From: Bimastos eiseni
Taxonomy: Eukaryota; Annelida; Clitellata; Crassiclitellata; Lumbricidae
Assembly: GCA_959347315.1 (NCBI GenBank)
Contig: OY365817.1
Location: 5,663,731 to 5,727,730, forward strand
Direction: 5' to 3'
DNA: 64,000 nt
Shown here: positions 32,309-47,300 of the stretch, in pieces
How the letters are laid out: every line of letters starts with the position of its first letter
Position numbering within the stretch: the stretch's first letter is position 1
The notes under the pieces: model-generated
Told to the model about the DNA's origin: nothing
Databases searched by the model: none
The model's input: the letters and a program-made list of their open reading frames with translations, nothing else
Made by a program: the position numbers and the translations under genes

Positions 32309-35300
32309 CTGAAATGACAAACGAAAAACATATACAGTGCAAAACAGGACAAAAACAGACAGGACAAAATAGTGCTATGTACAAAATAATAGAGTGTAAA
32401 TGCATTTTAACATTAAATTATTCTCTTCAGAGGAAACTGCTAAGATGAAATGTTAATTATCAAAGTAATGATAAATTAATGCCAGCATAAGTGCTCAGTT
32501 ATTAAGGTCAAGATATGAGAGAAGTGATGAAGACAGGTATGTGTTCAGCAATGTCCTCCAAAGCAATTGTCTTAACCCTTGAACGACCAGCGCTCAGCAA
32601 AACGTAAAGCATAATAACGCTGGTCGTTAAAGGGTTAACATGCCATCCTGATTTATACACCACACAAGAACTGCAGTCTAGTAATAAATCACAGTGCATT
32701 CTGTTAAGTCGTAGAGGGACATGCCTTAAGATCTACAGCGTGTAACCAGACTTAAAATAAAAAGGGTTGATGCTTTGTATAACTAGCACTACACTGCAAT
32801 AGGTTGTGACATGAAGGCATAGACAACTACACAGAAGCAACAATAACCATTTCATACAAAGTTAACCAAATGAATGCATAGAAGCAAATGCTCTCCATGT
32901 CTCACCCGCTCTTTCCACATCAAACCTCATTTCTCTGGTTGATCAACTGAGAGAAATGAAAAAGAGCAGAGAACCAGAATGCAACAATAGCACATCTCAA
33001 TTACTTCGCAAGTTCTCCGTAACTTTCCATGCACTTCTAATTTAACTTACTTGTAAACTGTTGCATGACAAACGTTGACTGTTCCGTCGTCAGAAGCTGA
33101 AGCAAACAGTGGATACATTTTGTGGTAACAAACCTGGCGAATGGCCTTCTGGTGATATCTAAAACACATCACATTTCATGACATAAGCAGACTTTATCAA
33201 TAGACTAGAAAAATCATTAGGACAAAATCTCTAAGGGAATGACCACAGTGGACTAACGTCATGACATTAATTTTAAAATCTTGTAAGGCCGTAAGACATA
33301 ACAGACATCATTTAGAAGCTTGGAATGACTTGCAACTGGAGGAGTGCTCATGCTAAGGACTGCAGATGTACCAGTCAAGATCAAACCCTGAATTCGATCA
33401 AAATGCAATGCAGCTCACAAAGCAGGGTTAAGGAATTTGAAAATGCAGATTCAGAAAAATACAAGCCTAAGAATGTTGGCTGCATTGGAGACTAATGGTG
33501 CTTATATAATTTAATAAAAATATCCATACACATAAGTGTATGGATATATATATCGTGTATATTGCATGCGTAAAATATATAAGCAAAGTGCTTACACACA
33601 CACACATACCTGAGAGTCTTGTATGGTTTAACAGAAAGACTGAGGTCAAACCAACTAAGACGTTTGTCGTAACTTCCAATGATTAGATTATCACCTACAA
33701 AATACATCGACAACATATTACAGATCAAGTGATTTCTTTTTTAAACAGTTTTGGATCAAAGTTATAAATTTAAAACATAGTCCATAACGGTTTCAGCTAT
33801 GGTGGCTTTAAACCAATGGCAAAGCACACAAGTCTAATTTTTTATCATAATAACAACATTTATTCTCAATTATTATCAGGATATACATCTACAGCTGAGT
33901 TGAGTCACACACATGCAAAACAAGAAAGATTCTCAGAATTCTGAACAAAGTTGAATTTCCAACATCTGCATTATGAGCTCACACATGAGTGTAAACCAAT
34001 TCTGTAGCAATTTTGCAAGAAACCTGATCAAGAAAGAATAGTACATTTTGTTTCAAGAGAAGAGTCTGGAAAAAAACGAAGATGAAACCTCGAGATTGAG
34101 ACTGACACCAACGCAATTTTATACATTGCCAAGACAGAACAAAACTAAGACATCAACACAAACCATGTTTGTGTTGATAATCTGCCATAACATAAGTGTA
34201 ATAGACTTATAAGAGAAACAACTGATTAGAGAGAGAGAGAGGCATTACCTCCTGGATGGATATCTAGGCTGGAGACCCACTGACAGTTTGTCAGCATTTT
34301 CTTCATCAGCTGCTGCTTCATCAGGTCATACTGCTTCACATAACGCTGAGTCTGAAGCACACAAGCACACAGTATATATGTATATATTACCTTGTGCCGT
34401 CAGTTCATTGAACTCTAGCGACCGTCATTATCAACCTTCTCCATTTATTTCTTTTCGAAGTCACGTCCCTTAGTTCCTCCAGGTTCATTCTGGTTTTTTC
34501 GTGTATCTCATCCATCCATTTTTTCCTTGGGCTCCCTCTTTCCTTCCTTCCTTCTCCACACGCCAGCATCACTTCCTTTCCAATAGATTTGATCGCATAA
34601 CATGCCCGAAGAACCCCAGCTTCCTTCTCAACGCTGTTTGTTGTAACATCTTATCATTCTCAAATCCAATCTTCCTGCGCACCTCTTCGTGTGTCTTTTT
34701 CTTCGTCCATGATATTCTCTGCATCTTTCTCCATACCCACATTTCACATGCATTAATCTTTTTCTCCATGTTCTTTTCATTGTCCATGTCTCACAGCCAT
34801 ATAGTAATGTAGGGAAGATCATTGCCCTCACTAGCCTTTTTTTTGTTTTTATGCTCACCTGTTTATCCTTCCATATCTTTTCCAGTCCATTCATCGCAGC
34901 TTTTGCCACCTGTCGCCACCCTTCTTTTTATTTCCGAATAACAGTTATATACATGTATATATAGGCTTTCATTTACATCCAATCATCACTTTCTAAATGA
35001 CAGCCCATCAAAGTCTAGCCACAGCACAAACACTATTTCTAATCAGATCCAAGTACATGTTCCAATAGTGTGCTAATGAAGTCATTAATGCATTCATTCA
35101 ACTGTCTTCACCATTTCCAAAAGCAATAAATCAAAATGCATCTCACTGTTTGTTATGGCACACCTCCTGTACTACTCTTATTTCCAATACCCATAACTTC
35201 ATCAGTCTAAGTGTTGAGATCACACAACAGCATTCACACTCAGTAGAGTGGTGCACAAACAGGGTCAAGCGAGAACAGACACTGAGGGTGAGCAGTACCC

Positions 35301-38300
35301 ATGTCCCACATTCCTCCAACGAGGAAAACAGAGTAAGTATGTAGGAGTTAAGATACTACTGGACATACAGAAAGGAAGTTAAAGATTGGCTGAAAGTTTG
35401 ACAGTACCAGCCAGCATTTAAATGGAAAAGATGGTTTCTCCAACAAAAGTTTAGACCAGTGCATCTGAGTAACATGATGGAAAGGATGCAACCAGTCTAG
35501 GTCAGTATAATGAAGCTACAGTATGAAACTGAAATCAAAGTACATGTAGCCTCAACTAACTGTCCACTTCCAGACACCTAAACAAACAAACACACCCACC
35601 CATCATTCTTTGTCTCACGCTTGGTGCCATTCAGGAAAAGAAAAAAGTCAGCTGAGACAATGCACGGCCTGAAGACGAGGCTGATGAGTAACTGGATAAT
35701 TCTGCTGACTAATAGTTTCAGAATGACTTAAAACTCCTTCATAGTAAACGTTCATACATATGCAAGTTCAACAAAACAGAGTTTTGAGCATTTGGCTTTG
35801 GTTGTGGCCAGGTCATCATAAAACGTCTACACTTAAAATACCAAAGTTTCATATGCCACAGTCAGTCTGTATAACATATGATACAAAGATGGACACAGCA
35901 GAAAATAAACAGCAAAACATACAGCAACAAAGAAAATCGGTTTCGTTGGATGAAATAAAACAGTCTGAACTGGATCTTTTGGTTTCTTCAGAGGATTCTA
36001 AAAAAGAAAAACAATTGATATGAGTCATGTTTGAAAGCAAAACCCACATGTAAGGTTAATGTGTACAACAGAAACAAGAATTTAAACCATCTAACAACAA
36101 GCAAAGACAACAAGATATTGGATATAATGTAATCAAGCATTTGGTGACTGGGCAATTCGGCACCAGACAGTTCGGCGCGGACAATTCTACGTCGGACAAT
36201 AATTCGGCACGCGGACAATTTGATGTCAGCATGTAATAACTCACATTTTTTAAATATTCAGAATGGGAGCAAAATAATATTTTCCATATTATCCAGCACA
36301 TGTTTGGTTATTGTAGAGTCATAGTCAACACTAAGGGACCGTGTCATCATCTAACTAGAGTAGTCCTCCACTGTAAAGAATATTACAAATTACATCGATT
36401 TCGGTTTCTGACTCACATAGTAGCCTTATAACTAGACATGTGCTGGATAATATGGAGAACACTATTTTGCTTCCATTCTGAATTTAAACAAAATCCCAGT
36501 TACTACATACCAACATCTGGTCTAAATACACTTACAAACTCATCCGGCGCCAAATTGTCCATTGCCAAACTGTCCACGCACCGAACTGTCCCGGCGCCAA
36601 ATTGTCTGGGAACCAAGCATTTGTATAGCCCTCCTTCAAAATATCTACTCAGAGGCGCTCTGTGCTGGCCTATATGATGCTAAACCTCATGTTGATTGAA
36701 TAAAATACATAAGTTAGCAAAACTCTGCACAGTAAGCTGAAAAGAGTCACCAGTAGTGGGCCCACGCTCAAGGGTGGAACCAACCAAAGGATTCCCGTTA
36801 GCAGATGACAGATGGCGTGAATGTTCAGAGTCTCTTGGCCAAGATGCGTCAACAGAGCTCACAGACATAGTGACGATGTTGACGAGTAGTCCCTCGCTGG
36901 TGGAATATGACACACGTTCGTATATTCGTTGAGGCGCAAGGAGGACATAGAAAAGGCATTCTTCGTGTGTTGGTCGGTAGATTAAATAGCTACATGTGAC
37001 TGTTGGTCTATTCCAGTCCAATCTGCTAGTCCAATGACCGTGTCGATCGCCCTCCACCAAGATGAAAACATTCAACCGTATGCATCTGAAGGATGGTCTG
37101 ATGCAGTCACTTGGCCTAGGCAGTCCATTGGCCTAGGCAGATAAAGGCTGGCTCTGACCGTATGCATCTGGGCCTATATGCATGGGCTTGGAAGAGCCTA
37201 TTCGATGAATTAGGCTTACACCTGAAGTAACTATTCTTCTAATAGGTCGTGGCCGTCATTGCTATGCATGAGCGAGAAGTAACCGTGGAGTAGTTGAACC
37301 CGACATAGCGTTCGAAAGACTATGCTTGACGATGGGTTTACGGTAATGATTTCAATGGGTAATGATAACTGCGCATGCGCAAAGATTTTATAGCGTTTAA
37401 TTCGGATTGCAACGGCTAAGATACAAAGTCCTAAATCACATTTTGTGGAAATCAACCAAATGAATTTATTATACATGTATGATACAATACAAAAAGCTCA
37501 TCAACTTAATGTCAGAGTAAACTAAACGGCATTTTGTTTACATTTTATGGAATTAATTATTACTACAAGACCAAAGGCAACGAACCTCTACTCAGCACAA
37601 CATGTGCCACATCGCTAGCCATTTCATCACAAACAACGCTTAGTAGTGTTTTGTCGTGGTGAAAATGGAAGACATGATAAAATGTATCATCTTCCGTAGA
37701 TCTATAGAGGATTGCAACGACCTAGAATCATCTAAAAGCGTCATAAACTTCATCGAATGCGACGAATCATAACAATGGTCGCCATTTTATTAGAGCCCTA
37801 TTTGGGAATAGCGGACTTACACCTAGGGTCAGCCAGGAGTAAATTTATGTCCAGCGTAACGCACAATTCCAGCCTCATGCATAGCAGTTTTACGCATTAC
37901 TTCGGCGTAGTTCAGTTTTATGTCAGAGGTAAGAGTTACACCATGTCTATTCCAAGCCCATGCATATAGGCCCTGAAGGATAGTCTGATGCAGTCACTTG
38001 GCCTAGGTAGGTAAAGGCCGGCTCTGACCGTATGCATCTGAAGGATAGTCTGATGCAGTCACTTGGCCTAGGTAGGTAAAGGCCGGCTCTGACCGTATGC
38101 ATCTGAAGGATAGTCTGATGCAGTCACTTGGCCTAGGTAGGTAAAGGCCGGCTCTGACCGTATGCATCTGAAGGATAGTCTGATGCAGTCACTTGGCCTA
38201 GGTAGGTAAAGGCCGGCTCTGACCGTATGCATCTGAAGGATAGTCTGATGCAGTCACTTGGCCTAGGCAACTTGTGAACAAATTGCCTTTTAAATGCACA

Positions 38301-41300
38301 AAATTCTTGGCAAAACCGACAAATAAGGCCCCTAAGCAAACCTAGCACTAGAGAATGATAAATAACATAAAGCACTCTTGTAAAAAAGTTTTCATCGTAA
38401 GTTTGTCTGTCCTAGAGATTATTCAACCATACAGTGTCCACCTCATGGAATAGTGCTGTGGTCTCACCGGTGGAAGGAGTGGGCTCAACACATGGCCCCG
38501 ATCAAGCATGACAGCTGCAAAGACCACCTTTCTACATGATTGCTCAAAGATAGCATCATTGTCAGGAAGAAAACGTAGTCGTATCAAACGACAGTCTATC
38601 ACAGATTGCAGTTTACTTTGCTTCTGCTGTCCCACAAAGTCTCACCGTGCCAGGGCTGTGTATAACATGCGGGTCACTGTGATCATCCTGACCACATCAT
38701 GCAGACTTGGTGCCCTGAGGTCGTGAGATATCATTATTCGCAGGGCATATAACGGCTGCCCTGCCTGCATGAACTCAAATGCGCTCTGTGTGCTTCAAAA
38801 CCTAGGTTTTCAGTAATGACAACCCCATCATGCTCTGAACATAGGTAACCTATAACCAATTAGAATCTTGGATTACAAACTTGGGAACTTATAACCAGGG
38901 CTGTTAACAATACTGGAAAAAAGTATTACAATAGCAATACCAATACTTCCTAATTAAAAGTATTGCGATACCAATACAATACCTTTTCTGAAAAGTATAG
39001 CAATACCAATACCAATACTTTCACCAATACTTTTCAATATGCTTGCTTAATTCGATCTTAGCATAAATTACAATTCATTCATCGGTAATTATAGAAAATT
39101 TCCAAAGGAATCGCTTGGGCCAATCACAAGGAATCTATAGAAGACGAATGGTTACTCGTCAAATATTTGTGTACACGCTTTTCTCTTAAACACAGATTTT
39201 GACACACAGCTAAAGTTTTCTTCTATTTGAAAATAAAGGCATTTTTTTGTATTTTGCTGATATACCCGGTCGTCATCCGTAAAGGTTAAGGAATCAACTA
39301 GTCATTTTGAAAGAATCTAAAATTTCTGGCTTCTGAATATCACCCAAAAACTGTTGACACGAAGGAACATTGGAACCTTCCAGTCCTGTGCATATATTGG
39401 TCCTTGGGCCAATTAGAATGTCTTTGAAGTAGCCTTCAGGCAATCTGTTCGAACACAATGCTCTGATATCGCACTTACAATCTTCATTTCCTCAGTTCTA
39501 TTCACTTTCAAGATCAACCAAATTCGCAAGCACTCTAAAATTAATTAGGCAAGCCATTTCTACCAGCGAACGCAAAAGGACATAGCCCTACTTCGGTCAT
39601 TTCTTTATTTAGGCCTATAAAATATTCCATCTGTTCGCACCAAGGTATTTATATGGCTGAAAGAGACTGTATATATATAGGCCCAAACTTATCAAAGTGC
39701 AACGATTTACTTTGCATATTTCTTGAGAAACTGTGTAAAAATCTCAGTGAGAAAAAGTATTGATATCAAGTATCGCTGACAGGCTAAAAGTATCGCGATA
39801 CACATGCAATACCAGCAAATTAAAACTATCGCGATACTCGCTGCGATACTGACAAAAGTATTGCGATACTAAAGTATTAACAGCCCTGCTTATAACATTA
39901 GTTAAAAATATCATCAGGAACTCAAGACCTTTCATTCGATCAATATAGATAAAAACAAAACTGGCAATAATTCAACACAGCTGACCTGCGACTTGTGTCT
40001 GGACAACTGATGAATGATGACCTGTTGTGACTGACCATCAGGCATTACGACAGAAAAATAGTCGCCCTTCTTGTGCCACACAACTTTAGTAATCACCTTC
40101 AAGAACAAACGCACATCATACACACACATACACACATGTGCATAGCAGCCAAAATGGAGACCCTCAGAATTCTGTGAGTTAATTTTCAGGCGATCAAGGT
40201 CCACTAAACAGTTAAGAGTTAACATTAAAAATTAGAAATAGAATCTGGCAAGAAACTAAATAAAAATCCCACAGACAGCTTAGATAAGGCACCATTATCT
40301 GACAGACATTTAAATTATCTCTATATTCGTCTGCTGTGGGTTTGGATGAGAAGGCTCTTCAGCCTTCAAGTGGCTTCTTCCTAAAACATAGACCAATATA
40401 TCTATTTAAATTGATTGCTGTTCACTGCCCATCAATCAAACCTTCTTGAATGGGGTCAAAAACACACAGCAACTGAGCAAATCAGTGGCACTTTGTAAAT
40501 ACCAGTTGCATCAAAACGTCAACAGCTAACAAACAAAAGTTATTTCACGATGAGTTTTGCAAGGAACTAAATATGAGTGTTTTCTATTTTGAAAACCTAA
40601 AGAAATGCAAACTCAACATATCATTTTTCTAAATCATACCTTGGGATGAGTAATTTTCAGACGAATTCCATCTTCATACTCTGGGCCAGACTCCACTGGC
40701 AACCAAGTTATGGACAGAGATGACATAGCTACAAAGTTACATGGAACAATCAGACACCAGACATTAGCACAACAGGCTAGACTGATGAATTGAAACTTAT
40801 ACACTCAACCATAAAACATCAGGAACTAGATCTGCATTGCATCAACCCAAAAATCAACAAACACAACAGGCCATTGAGAACAGTTTTGCTCTGCAGGTGG
40901 AGAAAGGGATTGTTGAGCTTTCCTTTTGAAAAAGTACTCCCTCCAGATGCAGGACAAAGCGTAAAAACTACTTTGGAATTACACATCTCTTGCATCGTAG
41001 GATGGTATTTGCATATATTGTCTTTGGTCATGTCAAGAAACTTTGCCTGAGGTACAGAAGCCGAAATATTTGCACATATCTGCACAAGTACAGTATGAGT
41101 GGCAAGTTATTACAGGTAGGGTGACCACATTCCCTTTCTGTCATTTTGGGACACCACAGCTCCTTTATTCTAAATCAAATTTAATTGGGAGCTGGGTTCA
41201 TTGGGAAGAGCGCTATACATACACAATGCCTCAACTGAAATCTATTTTCAAGATTTTGACCTAAAATAAACACCTATTTATAGCTTTTTTAATTATGCAC

Positions 41301-44300
41301 TCTAATTTCACCAAAGAATATGTGTCCAGAAATTTCATCCTTCAAGTAATCTTTCAACATTCTGGCTGCATCAGGTCCTGTCTGTCCTCTCAACTGTTGT
41401 GGTCAATATTCCTAAGTTATGGGAGATAAAAAGGTAAACGATTCTGCATCAGAATATGTTCATACATGTAAACAAATAGAGCTCCAAAAGAGCAGCACCA
41501 AGACAAACCACTAAACTAAAACATGTAAATAAGTCATATGGTTACAGACCAACAGAATCAGTGTCGATGTCTTTGCAGCCGAAGGCGACTTCCTTTGCTT
41601 CGGATGAAACAGTATTTGTCTTTATTATGACAATCTCGTTGTTGCTGAAAAACAAGAGCAAACTATCATATAACAAACCTAACCAAAGCCAAACAAGAGA
41701 GATTAAGTAGCTCTGTAAAAAGCATGCTTCACTGTAGATGAAACACAGCAAACAAGTGAAAACTGACAAATTAGGTGACACATACACAGCAGCAGCAATG
41801 CAAGGCAGAGCGTCGTTTGGATTCCAGGCAATGTCTTTGACAGCATGGCTGAACTTAAGCACAGACAGACATCTTCCTGTACAAGCATTCCAGATTCGAA
41901 GAGTATTATCTGAAGAACCTGATTCAAACAAATAACAAAGACCAGTTGAAATAAATCACTAACACTTACATCTGCCAAAGTTTTCCATATTTATCCAGAA
42001 CTTTAAACATTGATTTTGGCCAGCACACAAGAACAATATTTTCCATTGTTCTCTAGGCAGCTGCTGCTGGGTCTTCATCTAGACAACATCACTACATCTA
42101 CAACTCCATTAACCCATGCCAACCAACTGGAATGGATTCCCCGAGAGCTACTCCTCTTGACTAGAAATTAATCGCCTGCATTTTATTCTTCATTTAAATC
42201 CAATTTTTCAGCCGTAGTCAGACCGGGAGCGCCTCTGAGTAGATTCCTTGAAGGGGTGCTATATTTTAAATTCATATTGATTGATTGATTATTATTATTA
42301 TTATTACCGAAATTTGATACCTCAGCACACACTGAACGCCACGGGCTGACCGCTCTAACCAATCGGCCACAATTGGATTGATTGATCTTCTACCAAATGA
42401 TCTTCTACTCCAATGGAATCATCTCAGGGCTTTCAGAATATGTTAAAACACTTGGGGTTACCCTCGACAGCAAGCTCACATTTCGACCTCACATAACAAG
42501 CCTTTGTAAATCTTGTTTTTACCACATCAGGGCAATACATCACATAAGGTCGACTCTAACTCAAAATATGTCTGAAACTATAGCCTGCTCACTTGTCTCC
42601 TCTCGCCTCGATTATGCTAATTCACTTTTTGTCGGTCTCTCAGACCTTGAACTCAAAAGGCTTCAACGTATCCAAAATACGTTAGCTCGAGTAGTGTTAC
42701 ATGTCCCACTACGAACATGCTCCTCTGCCCTACTCCACAAGCTGCATTGGCTCCCTGTTAAATTTAGAATCAAATTTAAGTTAGCTTGTTTGACCTACAA
42801 AACCATCATCACCAGTACACCTACCTATATTCATGCTCTACTAACTCCTTACATTCCTCCTCGTTGCTTACGATCATCAAGTACGGGTCTTTTAGTTGAA
42901 CCACGATGCAGAACAGTTATGGGCTCTTGCGCATTTCATGTCTCTGCTCCTAGGGAATGGAATCGACTGCCTCTCTCTCTTCGTAGCTCAAATTCACTTG
43001 CTTCCTTCAAAAAACGACTCAAAACTCACTATTTCTCCTTGGCTTTCAAGGATTTGGAAATCTAATTGCATCTTCTCCTGGCGACTGACTATCCGCGCCT
43101 CAGACTCACATTTAGGTGCGACCTTATGCGCATTACAAATTTAATAATAGCAATAATATTTTAAAAAATGGCGTTCCTTCCGCTACATTTCACTTACCAT
43201 CAGACACAACCAATAATTCCTCGCAAATCTTCTAAACCTATCACATTTTTGGAAATCAATAGGAAGGCAATGATTGTAGATGACAATTAGCATGCAGATA
43301 AAGAGATGAAGGAACGAACCGGATGCCAAGCGATGCCCTGAAGGCTCCACTGAAATGCACAGAACAGGACCTGTGTGTCCTATGTAGACCTAAGACAGAC
43401 ACATAAGCAACAAAACCAATTACATAATCTATCATACACTGCAAATTATTAAATATTATTTAATGAAACAGACAAATGCTATATGTACACTGTGTCACAT
43501 GACTTAGATGAGAAACAGACCAGTGTTGTCACTTTGGCTGGAAAAGACAACCTCTAATTGCAGGCAAATGCTAGTGACATGTTAAATAAGCTAAATGGCA
43601 AATAAAATGTCCCTTAACAACTTTAACATGCATCCAGAGTTAACTCTGGCATGGCAACAATTTACCACCCAGTAGGCATTGAGCAAGTATTATGAGGTCA
43701 TAGCTGTTGTACAGAGCAAGCAACAGTACCTGCTTTATTACCCTATGCCGTACTGCTAGTGCTAAACGGCCACCACTGGCACCCTATTGTAGGTCACAGC
43801 GACAGGTCGCACATAATTATGTGGTTCGTATAGATATCTAGAGAAGAATGCGATTGTATGTCTGAGTTTGCAGCCAGACAAATGCATGAACGATCACGGC
43901 AAAGACAAAGGGAGAGACTGAGTTTTATATTTCAACAGATGTTAAGTGCATACATTCATATGAACTAAAAATTGTGAAATATATAAAACTCAAAAAAGCT
44001 GTCAAAGAGATGTTATACAAACTTGGATAATAAATAGATCTATATCTAGAGTCACATTAGGTCACATGTATCATGTGAAATATAATTAAACTAGACTAAT
44101 AAGAACAGAACTAAACAACTTTACCATGCTCTGTTTTGTTGGGAACGGCTGTAAGTCTCTTGGATGAGGCAGTTTTGGCAACAAGTCTTCAGCACGGACA
44201 TTTGCCTGTTTTGTAAAAACGACCATTAATACCGTAGGAAAACACAACCAGTGAAGGGATCAAGTTGAAAACTCAAGTTAACAACATATCAAACAATGAT

Positions 44301-47300
44301 GAAAACATTCAATTAACTAACATACAGTCGAATATTTAATGATGACATGAAAAAGGAATGGTGCTATAACCATCATCACTATATCTCCATTTATTGTTCT
44401 AAAAATTACAAAGTACACTGTACAAATATGATACAGAGTGAATGCCCAGAATGGACCTCAGTCTAGAGCTGTACCGATTAATCGGGCTAATAATCAAACA
44501 TATTGGCAATATCGGGTATCGGCAACGATAATTGCCGCCGATATTAAAAATTACATTTTTTCCTGTTATAATATTATTAGCAGTCCTTTTAACCCCTTTA
44601 GCATGTAGCACGAGTTGCGTAATCCGTTCCCATAGTGTGCAGCCAGCCCGATGGCAGAGATTGTATGGCTGCTTCAGACCACCCAGTATACGCATTGAGC
44701 TCCTATAAACCGTGGAAGACCATAGATGTTGTGCAGAGTGAGGTACAGTACCTGCTTACTTACACTGGGCAGCTGTTCGTCCCTACTGGCTGCCCACCAG
44801 CAGCAACCACTGACCCCTATTCCAGGCCAAAATGGCATTTCGTCAGGGCGGCTTGTCTGAGGGAGGGAATGGCGTGTTTGATAGAAGAATAAAGTGATTA
44901 TATGTATGAATTCGCTACAAGAGACGTTCCCATCATAATAGTTCAATGTTTGAAGAAAATTACAATGCTCACTCTACTTTTGCATGGTGCGACAGAGACC
45001 CTTTTCCACATGTAACCATACCATTATAGCTGGTTCACCTGGGCATAAGGTTTATCTGACTGATACTAAACACTGTCATACCAACATCTTCTGCTTATCG
45101 CTGTTGTGCAGAATGAGTCCCAGTACATCTTTGGAAAACACAATGAAATAATCGGTTATCGGTATTGGCTATTATAATCCGTATTGGCAAATTAAATAAT
45201 CGGCAATCGACATAATCGGCAAAAAGTGATATTGGTACAGCTCTACCTCAGTCCCACTAATTATTACAGTCATCTATTTGACATCAACTGGCTTGAGAGA
45301 TGAAAAAGGGCCACACACTTTAACATAACAGAAAAAAAGAAACAGAAACTAAAAAGCTCAACTAACGAGAACCAATTCATTCAAGTAAGCAGTCATGCAC
45401 TCGAGGACTGCTTGTTAAGCAGTCCTCGAGTGGGTATTATACGAATATCAGTGGGCGTTATTTTCCAGAAAAATTGTACCATACACTTAAATGAAAATAC
45501 TTCCATGATAATTTCCCTGTATAAGCTATTCAGAATTACTTGACTGAATCTGTAAAAGCAGAAGAAAGTAAATTATGTGCAAATCGATGCATGAATTCGC
45601 AAGTCTGCAGAATTTTTATTATTATTAATCATTATTATTAGAAATGTCATCTCAGACGAGCAAAGAGTGCAGCGGCAATGTCCAGGAGAGGCAGATGGCA
45701 TATTTAGGAGAGGCAGATGGCATATTTAGGAGAGGCAGATGGCATATTTAGGAGAGGCAGATGGCATATTTAGGAGAGGCAGATGGCATATTTAGGAGAG
45801 GCAGATGGCTTATATAATCTCTATTGAAAAGCCACCAAGATCTGCCGGAATAGCTTATCATTATATGAAGATTTATAAAGCACAAGTTAATTAATTATTT
45901 AACACCGAGAACACTACATTTGTAATTATTGAAAAAGTATGAGAGTCTTCTGCAAAGAGTAAGTAGAATTAATCTTGTCATAATTAGATGCCCTCGAAAA
46001 ATATTACAGTAGACAAATAGCGGAAAATAAGTGAATAATACAAAGTAAAACATATGTCATGAGTAATACATTACTAGTATTACATAGGTAATATATTACT
46101 AATATTACATGGGCAATATATTACTAATATTACATGGGTAATACATTACTAATATTACATGGGTAATATATTACCAATATTACATGGGTAGTATATTACT
46201 AGTATGCGACCGCACACAACAATTTTAGACAGACTCAGTTGATTTACTAAACTGTGTATGTCGGAATACATTCAAATGCGCATGCAAAACTACATGTATA
46301 TAAGCAGGTAGGTATGCACGAACTCATGTAAGCACGCACTTAATTCTATAACGACCAGCACTTAGTAAAATGTATGGGAAATCAATAATACTGGTCGTTA
46401 AAGGGTTAAGAACATTTAAATGTAACAACTTCTTATGATCGTTCAATAGTGCTGCATTTGAAGGTTGCTGCTATCTGGTTGGTTGGTTGAAATAGATGTC
46501 GATAGACATAGGTTGACCATATAGTAAGCTGAGCAGTCAAATGTAGCTGCGGAGGAGAAGTCTGCAGAAGACTGTTCCAGGAGCGGATGACTTTACCCGC
46601 CTCGGTTTCATAGTAAAGATGTCAAGACCCAATAGACTGTTAATCTGTATATGCACGTGCTGTATGATTGCAGGCATTCTCATTAAAGAAGATACTTACT
46701 TACTTACTTACAGTCAGACATGCAACACAGATGATTGATGTGAGCGGATTTCTGGAAATGGGCTGCAACGAGTTCAATGATGTTGAAGTGGCTGACACGA
46801 ATAATACTACTGCTACTTTACAGTCAGACATGCAACACAGATGATTGATGTGAGCGGATTTCTGGAAATGGGCAGTGTGCCAAACACATGCAGTGTTATA
46901 CAGACCTACAGCAATTCAGCTCTTTTAAAAGGGTCACATGGCCTAGCATCATCATCAGAGGCAAACACTCTGCCAACCAGTCATGCAGAGACAAAGAAAG
47001 AATCATAAAAACCCAATTGGCTGAATTGATAAACGTATCTTACCTAGAAATGAATAGGGAATAAAATAATATCAAGATGCAACTTCTAATGTTCATTTAC
47101 CCAAATCACAGAGATCCAAGCTGTGCCATAAATCAGTTGTCAGTTTTCACTAGATTCATTTGTCATGTTATTTCAAACAATTACATCAGGAAAGTGAAAC
47201 ATTGCAAAAAATTGTTAAGCTAACCCTCATCTTGATCTGTCGAGGCAGAAGATATAGATCAAGACAACGTGTAAACCGATCGTGGGCGAAATTGCGATAA

